NCBI RefSeq assembly: GCF_000158915.1
Contig: NZ_GG657754.1
Location: 4,291,540-4,330,963, forward strand
Direction of reading: 5' to 3'
Origin: Streptomyces himastatinicus ATCC 53653
Lineage (GTDB): Bacteria > Actinomycetota > Actinomycetes > Streptomycetales > Streptomycetaceae
DNA: 39,424 nt
Every line of letters starts with the position of its first letter. Within the stretch, counting starts at the first letter, position 1. The notes beneath the pieces were generated by a model. The model saw only the letters and a list, made by a program, of their open reading frames with translations. It was not told the origin of the DNA and did not search any database. The position numbers were made by a program, and so were the translations under genes. Below are positions 34,000-39,424 of the stretch, in pieces.

Positions 34000-34014
34000 A
34001 ACGGAAGTGATGTT

Positions 34015-34689
34015 TTGGCCAAAGAAATTGATCCTCGCGGGTCGATCGCGGGGCTGTTCGGGTCGCGTGTCCGCAGACTCCGCATGGCTGCGGGGCTGAC
34101 CCAGGCCGAGCTGGGCAAGAAGCCGCACGTGGTCAGCACCCGGATCACCCAGATCGAGCGGGCCTCCGGCGCGAAGCCGACAGAGTCGCTGTCCCGGGCG
34201 CTCGACGAGGCGCTCGGCGCGGACGAGTTGCTGGTCGACCTGTGGCCGTACGTGTACCGGGAGGCGTTCCCGGACTGGTCGCAGGCGTTCATGGAGCGTT
34301 CGGCGCGGGCCGTCGCCATCAGGGAGTACGCGGCGCACGTGGTGCCGGGTCTCTTACAGACCCCCGATTACGCGCGTGCTGTTCTGAGTCTCGACCCACT
34401 GCTGACCGGTGAGGAGCAGTTGGAGGAGCGCATCGCGGCCCGGCTCGGACGACAGCAGCGACTCCACTCGCCGGACCGCCCCGAACTGTGGGTCGTCCTG
34501 GACGAGGCGGTGCTGCGACGTCCGGTCGGTGGTCCAGTCGTCATGCGCAAGCAGATGGCCCGGCTGCTGGAGGCGGCCGAGGAACCCCACATCACCGTGC
34601 AGGTGCTGCCGTTCGACCAGGGCGGACACGGGGTGATGGGAGGATCTCTGACCGTGCTCACCTCACCTGACGAATCCGAGGTGGTCTAA
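34015..34689 (+). CDS. XRE-family regulator with DUF5753, cut short by in-frame TAA
   Basis: 225 residues from a TTG at 34015 (GGAACGGAAG upstream); this start matches family members, which begin just before DPRGSIAGLFGSRVRRLR. The HTH is RMAAGLTQAELGKKPHVVST, then DUF5753 (FMERSARAVAIREYAAHVVPGLLQTPDYARAVL; PFDQGGHGVMGGSLTVL). It stops at TAA (34687-34689) after DESEVV, where family members read a Tyr and continue about 45 residues. The missing part follows immediately in frame (GAHYGQLIEENDDVKRF then ALSYDRLR). A TAC or TAT codon has therefore become a stop, or the base is a sequencing error. Codon 114 is TTA (34354-34356), implying bldA dependence. Confidence 0.75.
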   Translation: MAKEIDPRGSIAGLFGSRVRRLRMAAGLTQAELGKKPHVVSTRITQIERASGAKPTESLSRALDEALGADELLVDLWPYVYREAFPDWSQAFMERSARAVAIREYAAHVVPGLLQTPDYARAVLSLDPLLTGEEQLEERIAARLGRQQRLHSPDRPELWVVLDEAVLRRPVGGPVVMRKQMARLLEAAEEPHITVQVLPFDQGGHGVMGGSLTVLTSPDESEVV

Positions 34690-34834
34690 TCCGAAGGCGC
34701 CCACTACGGCCAACTCATCGAGGAAAACGACGATGTCAAGCGCTTCGCCCTGTCCTACGATCGGCTGCGGGCAGCATCTCTGCCTCCGCTCATGTCACTC
34801 GACATGATCCGATCCGTGATGGAGGGCAACCACC
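34690..34834 (+). pseudogene. detached C-terminal coding remnant of the XRE/DUF5753 gene
   Basis: In frame after the TAA, the bases encode SEGAHYGQLIEENDDVKRF, ALSYDRLRAASLPPLMSLDM and IRSVMEGNHR, the normal end of DUF5753. No new start or ribosome-binding site lies before it. The frame runs on into the DUF397 gene to 35022 without a stop, so the original end is also unclear. Expression would need stop-codon readthrough. Confidence 0.7.
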
Positions 34835-35113
34835 GTGGAGCGAGTGTCCCGTCCCGATCTGAACGGCGCCGTCTGGCGCAAGAGCAGCTACAGCAACCAG
34901 GAGGGCGGCGACTGCGTCGAGGTGAGCAGCGCCGTTTGGCGGAAGAGCAGCCACAGCAACCAGGAGGGTGGCGACTGCGTGGAGGTGGGCGACGGCATCA
35001 CCGCTGTCGTTCCCGTCCGTGACAGCAAGCGGCCCGACGGTCCGGTGCTGGTCTTCCCTGCGGGCACCTGGACCTCCTTCATCGGCGAGTTGAAGGCCGA
35101 CCACCGGCTCTGA
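34835..35113 (+). CDS. DUF397 protein with duplicated core motif
   Basis: 92 residues from a GTG at 34835 with GGAGGG upstream. DUF397 proteins are small and usually have one W-x-KSSYS-x-x-x-GG-x-CVEV core, then VRDSK and a W-x-x-F-x-x-x-(V/L)K ending. Here the core occurs twice (AVWRKSSYSNQEGGDCVEV, then AVWRKSSHSNQEGGDCVEV), followed by ITAVVPVRDSKRPDGPVLVF and WTSFIGELK. The family is linked genetically to XRE/DUF5753 regulators, as here; BldB-like roles in development are suggested for some. Copy number of the core is the oddity. Confidence 0.88.
   Translation: MERVSRPDLNGAVWRKSSYSNQEGGDCVEVSSAVWRKSSHSNQEGGDCVEVGDGITAVVPVRDSKRPDGPVLVFPAGTWTSFIGELKADHRL
34868..34993 (+). repeat. 63-bp in-frame tandem duplication
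   Basis: Unit 1 (34868-34930) and unit 2 (34931-34993) differ at 8 of 63 positions, mostly silent third bases. It encodes a 21-residue repeat containing the whole DUF397 signature. The divergence shows the duplication is not recent. Confidence 0.92.
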
Positions 35114-35183
35114 GCCCACCGGGTACCGGTCGGCGTCGGCTTTCCCGGTCCGCCGGATCCTCGTACGCGGGGCTCCGGTGGGC
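35114..35183 (+). terminator. possible long-stem terminator after DUF397 gene
   Basis: GCCCACCGG at 35114-35122 pairs perfectly with CCGGTGGGC at 35175-35183, enclosing about 52 nt with smaller G/C stems. It begins at the stop codon. The remaining 200 bp up to the next start contain no other feature I can support beyond a weak promoter-like TTGCGG/TTACTT pair near 35267-35296. Confidence 0.35.
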
Positions 35184-35383
35184 CGCGAACTCCCCCTAAG
35201 AACCGGGGTAGAGAACTCCCGCCCACCCACCCTTCCGGCTGCGATCACTCGTACGGGTGACCGGCTTGCGGTAGCTGCACGACGGTCGTTACTTTCGCGG
35301 CAACACAACCGCAAAACGACGGCCCCCGCCGGGACGGCAATCCCGATCGAGGGCCTGACCGATCAGGAAGTAGTGCCTTCCCG

Positions 35384-36220
35384 ATGGCTGAGCCGCAGTC
35401 TAACGCGCATGCGCGCGCCGACGCCGGAGCACCGACCTCCGGCGTGATCCACATCCGTACCCGCCTCACCGCCGACTTCACCGTGATCGCCAATGCCCTC
35501 GCGCAGCGACGCGGCAGCGCGGTCACCGTTGGCGTCGCGGCCTACATCCTGTCCCTCCCCGACGGCGCACCCGTGAGCATCGCCGCGCTGTGCGCGCACT
35601 TCACCGAGGGCGAGATCCTGATCTCGCGGGCGCTGAGGGAGCTGGAGGCGGCTGGCTACCTGGTGCGGCGGCGCGAACGCGGTCCCGGCGGGGTGATCCG
35701 TACGCGGACTTTCTTCTACGACGTACCGGGCGGCGGATCGCCCACCCCGCCCTCCCCCACACGTCCGGCGACACCGGCGACGCCCGAGCCTGAGCCGAAA
35801 GCCGCCCCCGAGACGCCCCCGCTCGCCGACGTCGACGAGCGGGCCGTCGCCATCCTGGCCTCGCTGCGCCTCGCCGACCCCCGGCTCATCCTGTCCCGAC
35901 GCGAGGTCGCCGAACTCGCACCCGCCGTCGGGCGGTGGCTCGCCGCCGGGGTGGGCCCCGCGCAGATCACCGTGGCGCTCACCTCCCGGCTCCCCGACCG
36001 CCTCCTGACCCGCCCCGCCCGCATCCTCGCCTTCCGCCTCAGCGAACCGCCCCTCCCCGCGCCCGCACCCGTGCCGACCGCCGCACCCAAGGCACCACCC
36101 GCCCTCCCCTGGCGTAACTGCGACGGCTGCGAACGCGCCTTCCGCTCGGCCGAGCCGGGCCGCCGCTGCCGCGACTGCCGTACCTCCGCTTCCGGCGAAG
36201 ATCTCCGTGCGGCCTGTTGA
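35384..36220 (+). CDS. winged-helix DNA-binding protein with C-terminal zinc ribbon
   Basis: 278 residues. An N-terminal winged HTH (about 20-115) reads VIANALAQRRGSAVTVGVAA, VSIAALCAHFTEGEILISRA, LRELEAAGYLVRRRERGPGG then IRTRTFFYDVP. A Pro-rich linker (about 116-145) follows. A helical middle region (ADPRLILSRREVAELAPAVGRWL then AAGVGPAQI) resembles replication-primosome-type DnaD/helix-turn-helix proteins. The C-terminus carries CDGC (246-249) and CRDC (262-265), a zinc ribbon. Similar proteins are frequent in Streptomyces, often several per genome, and their function is unknown. Its stop is 56 bp before the antitoxin gene. Confidence 0.8.
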   Translation: MAEPQSNAHARADAGAPTSGVIHIRTRLTADFTVIANALAQRRGSAVTVGVAAYILSLPDGAPVSIAALCAHFTEGEILISRALRELEAAGYLVRRRERGPGGVIRTRTFFYDVPGGGSPTPPSPTRPATPATPEPEPKAAPETPPLADVDERAVAILASLRLADPRLILSRREVAELAPAVGRWLAAGVGPAQITVALTSRLPDRLLTRPARILAFRLSEPPLPAPAPVPTAAPKAPPALPWRNCDGCERAFRSAEPGRRCRDCRTSASGEDLRAAC

Positions 36221-36252
36221 CCTCGGATCCCACAGATGAAAGTAAGGCGGCT

Positions 36253-36272
36253 GACACGTTGAGTATGGTGTC
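36253..36272. promoter_or_regulatory. inverted repeat in toxin-antitoxin promoter
   Basis: GACAC and GTGTC form 5-bp arms with a 10-bp spacer, ending 4 bp before the antitoxin ATG in an AT-rich patch. RHH antitoxins repress their own operons through such sites, so this is the likely self-operator. Confidence 0.4.
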
Positions 36273-36276
36273 TTAT

Positions 36277-36552
36277 ATGGCGACGAAGAAGGTGACGGTC
36301 ACGATCCCGGAGGATCTCCTTGAGGAGATCCGTTCGGAGGCATCCGAGCGCGGCATGTCGGCGTACATCGCGGAAGCGGTACGCCTCAAACGAGACCGCG
36401 ACCGCCTCCTTGAGCTGGTCGACTGGCTAGAGGAAGAACACGGGCCAGTCACCGAGAGCGAGCAGGCTGCGGCGCTGAAGGAACTGGACGAGCTCGATGC
36501 CGAACACGAGCGTCGCTCCGCCGCCAAGGGTCCCGCAGGGGAAGCCGCATGA
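36277..36552 (+). CDS. ribbon-helix-helix antitoxin (VapB-like)
   Basis: 91 residues from ATG 36277. The first 45 residues (KKVTVTIPEDLLEEIRSEAS then ERGMSAYIAEAVRLK) are a CopG/RHH DNA-binding fold: one beta strand, two helices. The rest is a charged helix (LLELVDWLEEEHGPVTESEQ) that would wrap the toxin. Its stop overlaps the PIN toxin start by 4 nt (ATGA), the normal antitoxin-first order. Confidence 0.87.
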   Translation: MATKKVTVTIPEDLLEEIRSEASERGMSAYIAEAVRLKRDRDRLLELVDWLEEEHGPVTESEQAAALKELDELDAEHERRSAAKGPAGEAA

Positions 36553-36971
36553 AGGAGCGACGCGGTAAGCACACTCCACCGCTCCGGATCTTCGTACTCG
36601 ACTGCGAAGCTCTGTCGCTTGCTGTGCGTGGCGACCGAGGGATGCTTACGTGGCTCTCTCTCGCGGCACGAGGTAAGGCTGAAGTCATGACGTCCCCGAT
36701 GACGCTCATCGAGGCATACGACGGAAGAGCCACCGAACAACGCTGGGACTGGGTGCTCTCCCGCCTCACTGTCGCGGATGTCGGGAAGGAGGAGGCCCGT
36801 CAGGCGCGCCGGCTCCTGACCGCCGCCGGGCTGCATGGCCACAAGTATGCGATCGACGCCGTGCTGGCTGTCGTCGCGAGCCAGCAGAAGGGTCAGGTAA
36901 CGGTCTTCACCTCGGACGTGGACGACCTGGAGAAACTGGTCCCGGACAGGGTTGTCGTCAAGAAAGTCTGA
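36549..36971 (+). CDS. PIN-domain RNase toxin (VapC-like)
   Basis: 140 residues. The four acidic residues of the PIN active site are present: D18 (VLDCEAL), E55 (LIEAY), D103 (AIDAVLA) and D123 (FTSDVDDLE). These coordinate Mg/Mn for endoribonuclease cleavage of tRNA or rRNA. It is translated from the antitoxin stop by an ATGA overlap. An 11-residue polar N-terminal extension precedes the first strand. Together with the RHH protein it forms a type II toxin-antitoxin pair; the RNA target is not predictable. Confidence 0.88.
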   Translation: MKERRGKHTPPLRIFVLDCEALSLAVRGDRGMLTWLSLAARGKAEVMTSPMTLIEAYDGRATEQRWDWVLSRLTVADVGKEEARQARRLLTAAGLHGHKYAIDAVLAVVASQQKGQVTVFTSDVDDLEKLVPDRVVVKKV

Positions 36972-37089
36972 CCATGACCGGACCACCTTCGCACGGCCTG
37001 CTGATGGCGCGGAGTCGACATCGGGCTGCCGAAGGGGTTCCGGGCGGTGGCGGGGGGTGTTCTGGGCGGCGGGGGCTGATGCGGTGGGC

Positions 37090-37123
37090 GGGGAATGCGG
37101 TGGCGGGGTGGTCGGGGCGGGGG
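37090..37123 (+). other. G-rich tract with quadruplex potential
   Basis: Four runs of four or more G (37090-37093, 37105-37108, 37114-37117, 37119-37123) are separated by 11, 5 and 1 bases, in a Gly-codon-like G-rich stretch that starts near 37040. It ends 14 bp before the next ATG, so the fold could form in the leader RNA or the coding strand. Confidence 0.45.
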
Positions 37124-37137
37124 TCAGAATCGTCGGG

Positions 37138-37947
37138 ATGATCGGCAACGTGAACTCCCTCGCCCTGCGCGTCCTCGTCCCCGAACCCGACGAGGAAGGC
37201 GCCGTGGCGCAGCTTCGCCCCATCGTCGACAGCCGTGACCTCGTGACCGAGGTCTTTGACCGGGGTCCGGCAGCGGACCCCTTGCGGATGTTGCGGGTGG
37301 ACAGCCCGCTGCGGGCGGTGGATGCGCCCCGGGAGATGCGGTGGGCGGAGGCGCTGTGCACCGAGGAGTGCTGCGGTGCGCTGTATGTGACCGTACGGCG
37401 GGACGGCGATCATGTGGTGTGGGACGGCTGGCGTGATCCGTACGAGGGGGAGGTCGCGCTCGGCGCGTTCCGCTTCGACGCCCGCGCGTACGACGCCGAG
37501 GTCGAGCGTGTCGCGACGGGCGACGGCTGGGAGTGGCCCGGGCATGCCGTCGCGCGGCTGCTCGACTCCGAGTTCCGTCGACACCCCGAGTGGCTGGCGC
37601 GCTGGCAGTGTCGGTTCGGCTCGGTGTTCTCGTTGCCCTGGGAGCGGGAGCGGATCACGTTCAGCTTCTTCCATCCCGAGTTCCCTCCGGCCGAGGACGG
37701 GGCTCCGTGGTTGCAGTTCCTGATGACGGAGCCCGTCACGGACGAGGCGCCGGATGAGCAGGTGAGGGCGTTCGTCGAACGGATCGCCGGGAGCGACCCG
37801 CGGGCCGGGGCGGACGTCTGCGGCGGCTCACGTGAGAGCGCGGAGCGGCTCGGCCGCAGAGGCCGAAGAGGAGGAAGAGGCGGTGAACGCCATCGACGCG
37901 CTCGTCCAGCTGTGTCCGCCGCCGGACGATCCGCCGCGGGCGATTGA
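37138..37947 (+). CDS. hypothetical protein, 269 aa
   Basis: Starts at MIGNVNSLALRVLVPEPDEEG with a poorly defined ribosome-binding site. The body (about 1-215) is acidic and aromatic-rich (CCGALYVTVRRDGDHVVWDGW; FRFDARAYDAEVERVATGDG; FRRHPEWLARWQCRFGSVFS), with no signal peptide or membrane segment, and looks conserved in style. The last 45 residues become Arg/Gly/Ala-rich low complexity and overlap the next gene by 65 nt, so the true C-terminus may be shorter in an ancestor. I do not recognise a family. Confidence 0.6.
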   Translation: MIGNVNSLALRVLVPEPDEEGAVAQLRPIVDSRDLVTEVFDRGPAADPLRMLRVDSPLRAVDAPREMRWAEALCTEECCGALYVTVRRDGDHVVWDGWRDPYEGEVALGAFRFDARAYDAEVERVATGDGWEWPGHAVARLLDSEFRRHPEWLARWQCRFGSVFSLPWERERITFSFFHPEFPPAEDGAPWLQFLMTEPVTDEAPDEQVRAFVERIAGSDPRAGADVCGGSRESAERLGRRGRRGGRGGERHRRARPAVSAAGRSAAGD

Positions 37948-38560
37948 CTGGGACGCGGTCGAGAACGTGCTCGGCATGCGGCTGCCCGCGGACTACAAGC
38001 GGCTCGCCGCCGCCTACGGGCCTGGGACCTTCGCCGATTTCATCGGCATCTGCCATCCCCACGGCTACACCGAGTACAGCAACCTCACCGGCCGCATGCC
38101 CGGCATCGTGCGCGAGTACCTCCAGCAGGACTACGACCAGGGCAAAGGGCCTGTCCCCTGTCACCCGGGGCACCTGTTCTCCATGGGATTTACTCACAAC
38201 GGCGAAAAGCTCTTCTGGATCACCGATCCCCTGGATGCCCCCGACACCTGGCGCATCGCCGTGAACGAGGGGCGTGGGTTTCGCTGGTTCACCTTCGACG
38301 GCACGCTGACCGAGTTCCTTGTCTCGGTGCTGAGCGGTGAGACGGCGGTGCCCCAGTTTCCCGACGGGCTCCTTGAGGAACCGGTGGGGTTCGCGCCTTC
38401 CGTCCCCGGGCCGTGGGTGTCTGTCGATGTGAGGACGAGGCCGCCCGTGAACCTCCAGAGCGTTCGGGAGTGGGGGCGGGCTCAGGGGTACGACGTGCCC
38501 TTCCGGGGGCGAGTGCCCGCGGAGGTGCGCGAAGCCTACGATCGGGCCCATTCCCGCTGA
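37883..38560 (+). CDS. SUKH (SMI1/KNR4) protein with Lsr2-like DNA-binding tail
   Basis: 225 residues from a GTG at 37883 with GAGGAAGAGG just upstream; an earlier in-frame start at 37832 adds only low-complexity residues. Residues about 10-175 match SMI1/KNR4: DWDAVENVLGMRLPADYKRL, AAAYGPGTFADFIGI and the late FWITDPLDAPDTWRI. Residues 190-225 (VREWGRAQGYDVPFRGRVPA then EVREAYDRAH) match the C-terminal DNA-binding domain of Lsr2, including its RGR minor-groove motif. SUKH proteins are often toxin-immunity factors; Lsr2 domains bind AT-rich DNA. The combination suggests a regulatory or DNA-tethered role; its partner is unknown. Confidence 0.8.
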   Translation: MNAIDALVQLCPPPDDPPRAIDWDAVENVLGMRLPADYKRLAAAYGPGTFADFIGICHPHGYTEYSNLTGRMPGIVREYLQQDYDQGKGPVPCHPGHLFSMGFTHNGEKLFWITDPLDAPDTWRIAVNEGRGFRWFTFDGTLTEFLVSVLSGETAVPQFPDGLLEEPVGFAPSVPGPWVSVDVRTRPPVNLQSVREWGRAQGYDVPFRGRVPAEVREAYDRAHSR

Positions 38561-38595
38561 GGACGGATCGTCGGAATAGCTGCGGGCAAAGGTCA

Positions 38596-38626
38596 CCGGT
38601 GGGCGGCTTGTCGGGCCGCCCACCGG
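38596..38626. terminator. strong bidirectional terminator
   Basis: CCGGTGGGCGGC at 38596-38607 pairs with GCCGCCCACCGG at 38615-38626: a perfect 12-bp stem with a 7-nt loop. It lies between the convergent SUKH and small secreted-protein genes and can serve both. Confidence 0.85.
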
Positions 38627-38650
38627 CGCGTCAGGGATTTCCCTAGGGGG

Positions 38651-38986
38651 TCAGTCCTTGATCTCCGAGCCGACGCGGAGAATTCCCACCCGGCCACCTT
38701 CCGTGCCCGGGCACTTTCGCTTCGACGTCTTGGCGTTGCCGACCCAGGGGCCGTAGAACGTGACCTCGACGCCGCGAGTGTCCACGCACACTATCTTCAC
38801 CCGATGTGCGGCGACCTGGCCGAGGCCGGAGCAATAGGCGTAGCCGGTGGTGCCGTTCTTGGACCATGTGTTGCAGTCTGCGGAGCGAACTCCGATATCG
38901 CCGTCTTCCGCGAGGACGGAGGGGGTGATGAGGCTGGCGCCCATCACCATTCCCGCGACGGCAAGGAATGCCTTCTTACGATTCAT
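38651..38986 (-). CDS. small secreted protein, paralogue A
   Basis: 111 residues from ATG 38986 with GGGGAA upstream. A Sec signal peptide (MNRKKAFLAVAGMVMGASL, cleavage near VLA-EDG) leaves a mature domain of about 82 residues with four Cys (DCNTWSK, YAYCSGL, IVCVDTRG, KRKCPGT). It shares the pattern IDCVDTRG-like / FYGPW / KCPGTEGGRVG with the next gene. Two disulfides are likely. No family was recognised; it may be an extracellular or wall protein of actinobacteria. Confidence 0.8.
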   Translation of the reverse strand: MNRKKAFLAVAGMVMGASLITPSVLAEDGDIGVRSADCNTWSKNGTTGYAYCSGLGQVAAHRVKIVCVDTRGVEVTFYGPWVGNAKTSKRKCPGTEGGRVGILRVGSEIKD

Positions 38987-39051
38987 GCGTGTTCCCCGTG
39001 ATGTCGATGAGTCGAGCTTGTGACGGGCAGGCGGGTCGGGCCTGCCGGGCG

Positions 39052-39411
39052 TCACATGAGTTCGACCTGGTAGCCCGCCTTGTAGACGCCCACTCGGCCG
39101 CCCTGGGTGCCGGGGCACTTACGGCTCGACCACTCGCCGCTCTTGCCCTTCTTCCAGGGGCCGTAGAAGACCGCTTTGATACCGCGGGAGTCGATGCAGG
39201 TGACCTTCGCCCGATATTGGTCGAACCGCGCCAGGTTGGAGCACTTGGCGGATCCCGTGGTTTGCGTGTGCTTCGAGGTGCAGACGTAACCCGGCTTGAT
39301 GGAATTACCACCCGCGGAGTCGGCCGCGGAGGCGGCGGGCGCCATCAGGATGCTGGCGGTGGCGACGGCGGCGGCCACGGCGGCCGCCGCCGATCCGGCT
39401 TTGAAGCTCAT
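39052..39411 (-). CDS. small secreted protein, paralogue B
   Basis: 119 residues; GGGGAA precedes the ATG at 39411, close to the window end. An Ala-rich Sec signal peptide (cleavage near ASA-ADS) leads to a mature domain with four Cys (GYVCTSK, SAKCSNL, VTCIDSRG, SRKCPGT). TCIDSRGIKAVFYGPW and KCPGTQGGRVGVYKAGY align with the neighbouring gene at 38651, so the two arose by tandem duplication. The mature protein is basic where paralogue A is less so. Function is unknown. Confidence 0.8.
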   Translation of the reverse strand: MSFKAGSAAAAVAAAVATASILMAPAASAADSAGGNSIKPGYVCTSKHTQTTGSAKCSNLARFDQYRAKVTCIDSRGIKAVFYGPWKKGKSGEWSSRKCPGTQGGRVGVYKAGYQVELM

Positions 39412-39424
39412 TGATTCCCCGTGT

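Noticed and set aside
33922..34014. Earlier GTG start for the XRE/DUF5753 gene
   Set aside because: The added 31 residues contain the divergent promoter region with inverted repeats, and family members begin near residue 32.

Overview
The window is high-GC actinobacterial chromosomal DNA, almost certainly Streptomyces. Codons are strongly G/C-biased at the third position, GTG and TTG starts and ATGA/GTGA gene overlaps are frequent, and TTA codons are very rare. Several families are typical of the genus: XRE/DUF5753 with DUF397 and an RsbW-like ATPase, an XRE/MmyB regulator beside an SDR, an LAxTG surface protein, a GH11-CE4 xylanase and an Lsr2-like DNA-binding tail. I cannot name the species. 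There is no rRNA, CRISPR array, insertion sequence, integrase or large biosynthetic cluster.

Layout. (1) 1-450: the 3' part of an ArsR-like regulator runs into a tRNA-Arg(CCU) gene with its own terminator. (2) 0.5-6.2 kb: a sugar-uptake locus, with a PfkB kinase and ABM monooxygenase divergent from a lipoprotein/permease/ATPase importer and a LacI regulator; paired LacI-type operators lie between. (3) 6.2-9.6 kb: a Tat-exported DyP peroxidase divergent from a TTA-containing beta-helix lipoprotein, then an unknown membrane-anchored protein. (4) 9.6-15.3 kb: a sortase-anchored surface protein preceded by an intrinsic terminator, and a translationally coupled CPBP protease/histidine kinase/response regulator operon. 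(5) 15.4-18.4 kb: divergent dgdA/dgdR and a hypothetical gene, ending at a copy of the tRNA-Arg 3' end; the two tRNA-end copies bracket about 18 kb.

(6) 18.4-23.4 kb: a secreted SH3-like protein, a MerR/hydrolase/SDR operon divergent from an XRE/MmyB regulator, an atypical cold-shock protein and a class IV PLP enzyme. (7) 23.5-24.9 kb: a secreted two-domain xylanase/deacetylase. (8) 24.9-29.9 kb: a tartrate/malate-type dehydrogenase, a LysR regulator, glycerate kinase and a DctA transporter. This looks like one pathway: the dehydrogenase gene and dctA share the same upstream promoter architecture, and a 20-unit hexamer repeat sits just upstream of the LysR gene.

(9) 30.1-33.4 kb: a small secreted protein, a self-controlled leaderless TetR gene coupled to an SDR-alpha/beta-hydrolase fusion, and a GYD protein. 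(10) 33.4-35.1 kb: an RsbW-like ATPase, an XRE/DUF5753 regulator cut by an in-frame TAA, and a DUF397 protein with a duplicated core. (11) 35.4-38.6 kb: an HTH/zinc-ribbon protein, a VapBC-like toxin-antitoxin pair, a hypothetical gene and a SUKH-Lsr2 fusion, closed by a strong terminator. (12) 38.6-39.4 kb: two tandem paralogous small secreted proteins.

The strongest candidates for undescribed biology are the tartrate/glycerate regulon with its shared promoter element and hexamer repeat, the TetR-controlled fusion enzyme, and the SUKH-Lsr2 fusion. All functional statements are by family recognition from the sequence alone; no database search was run.
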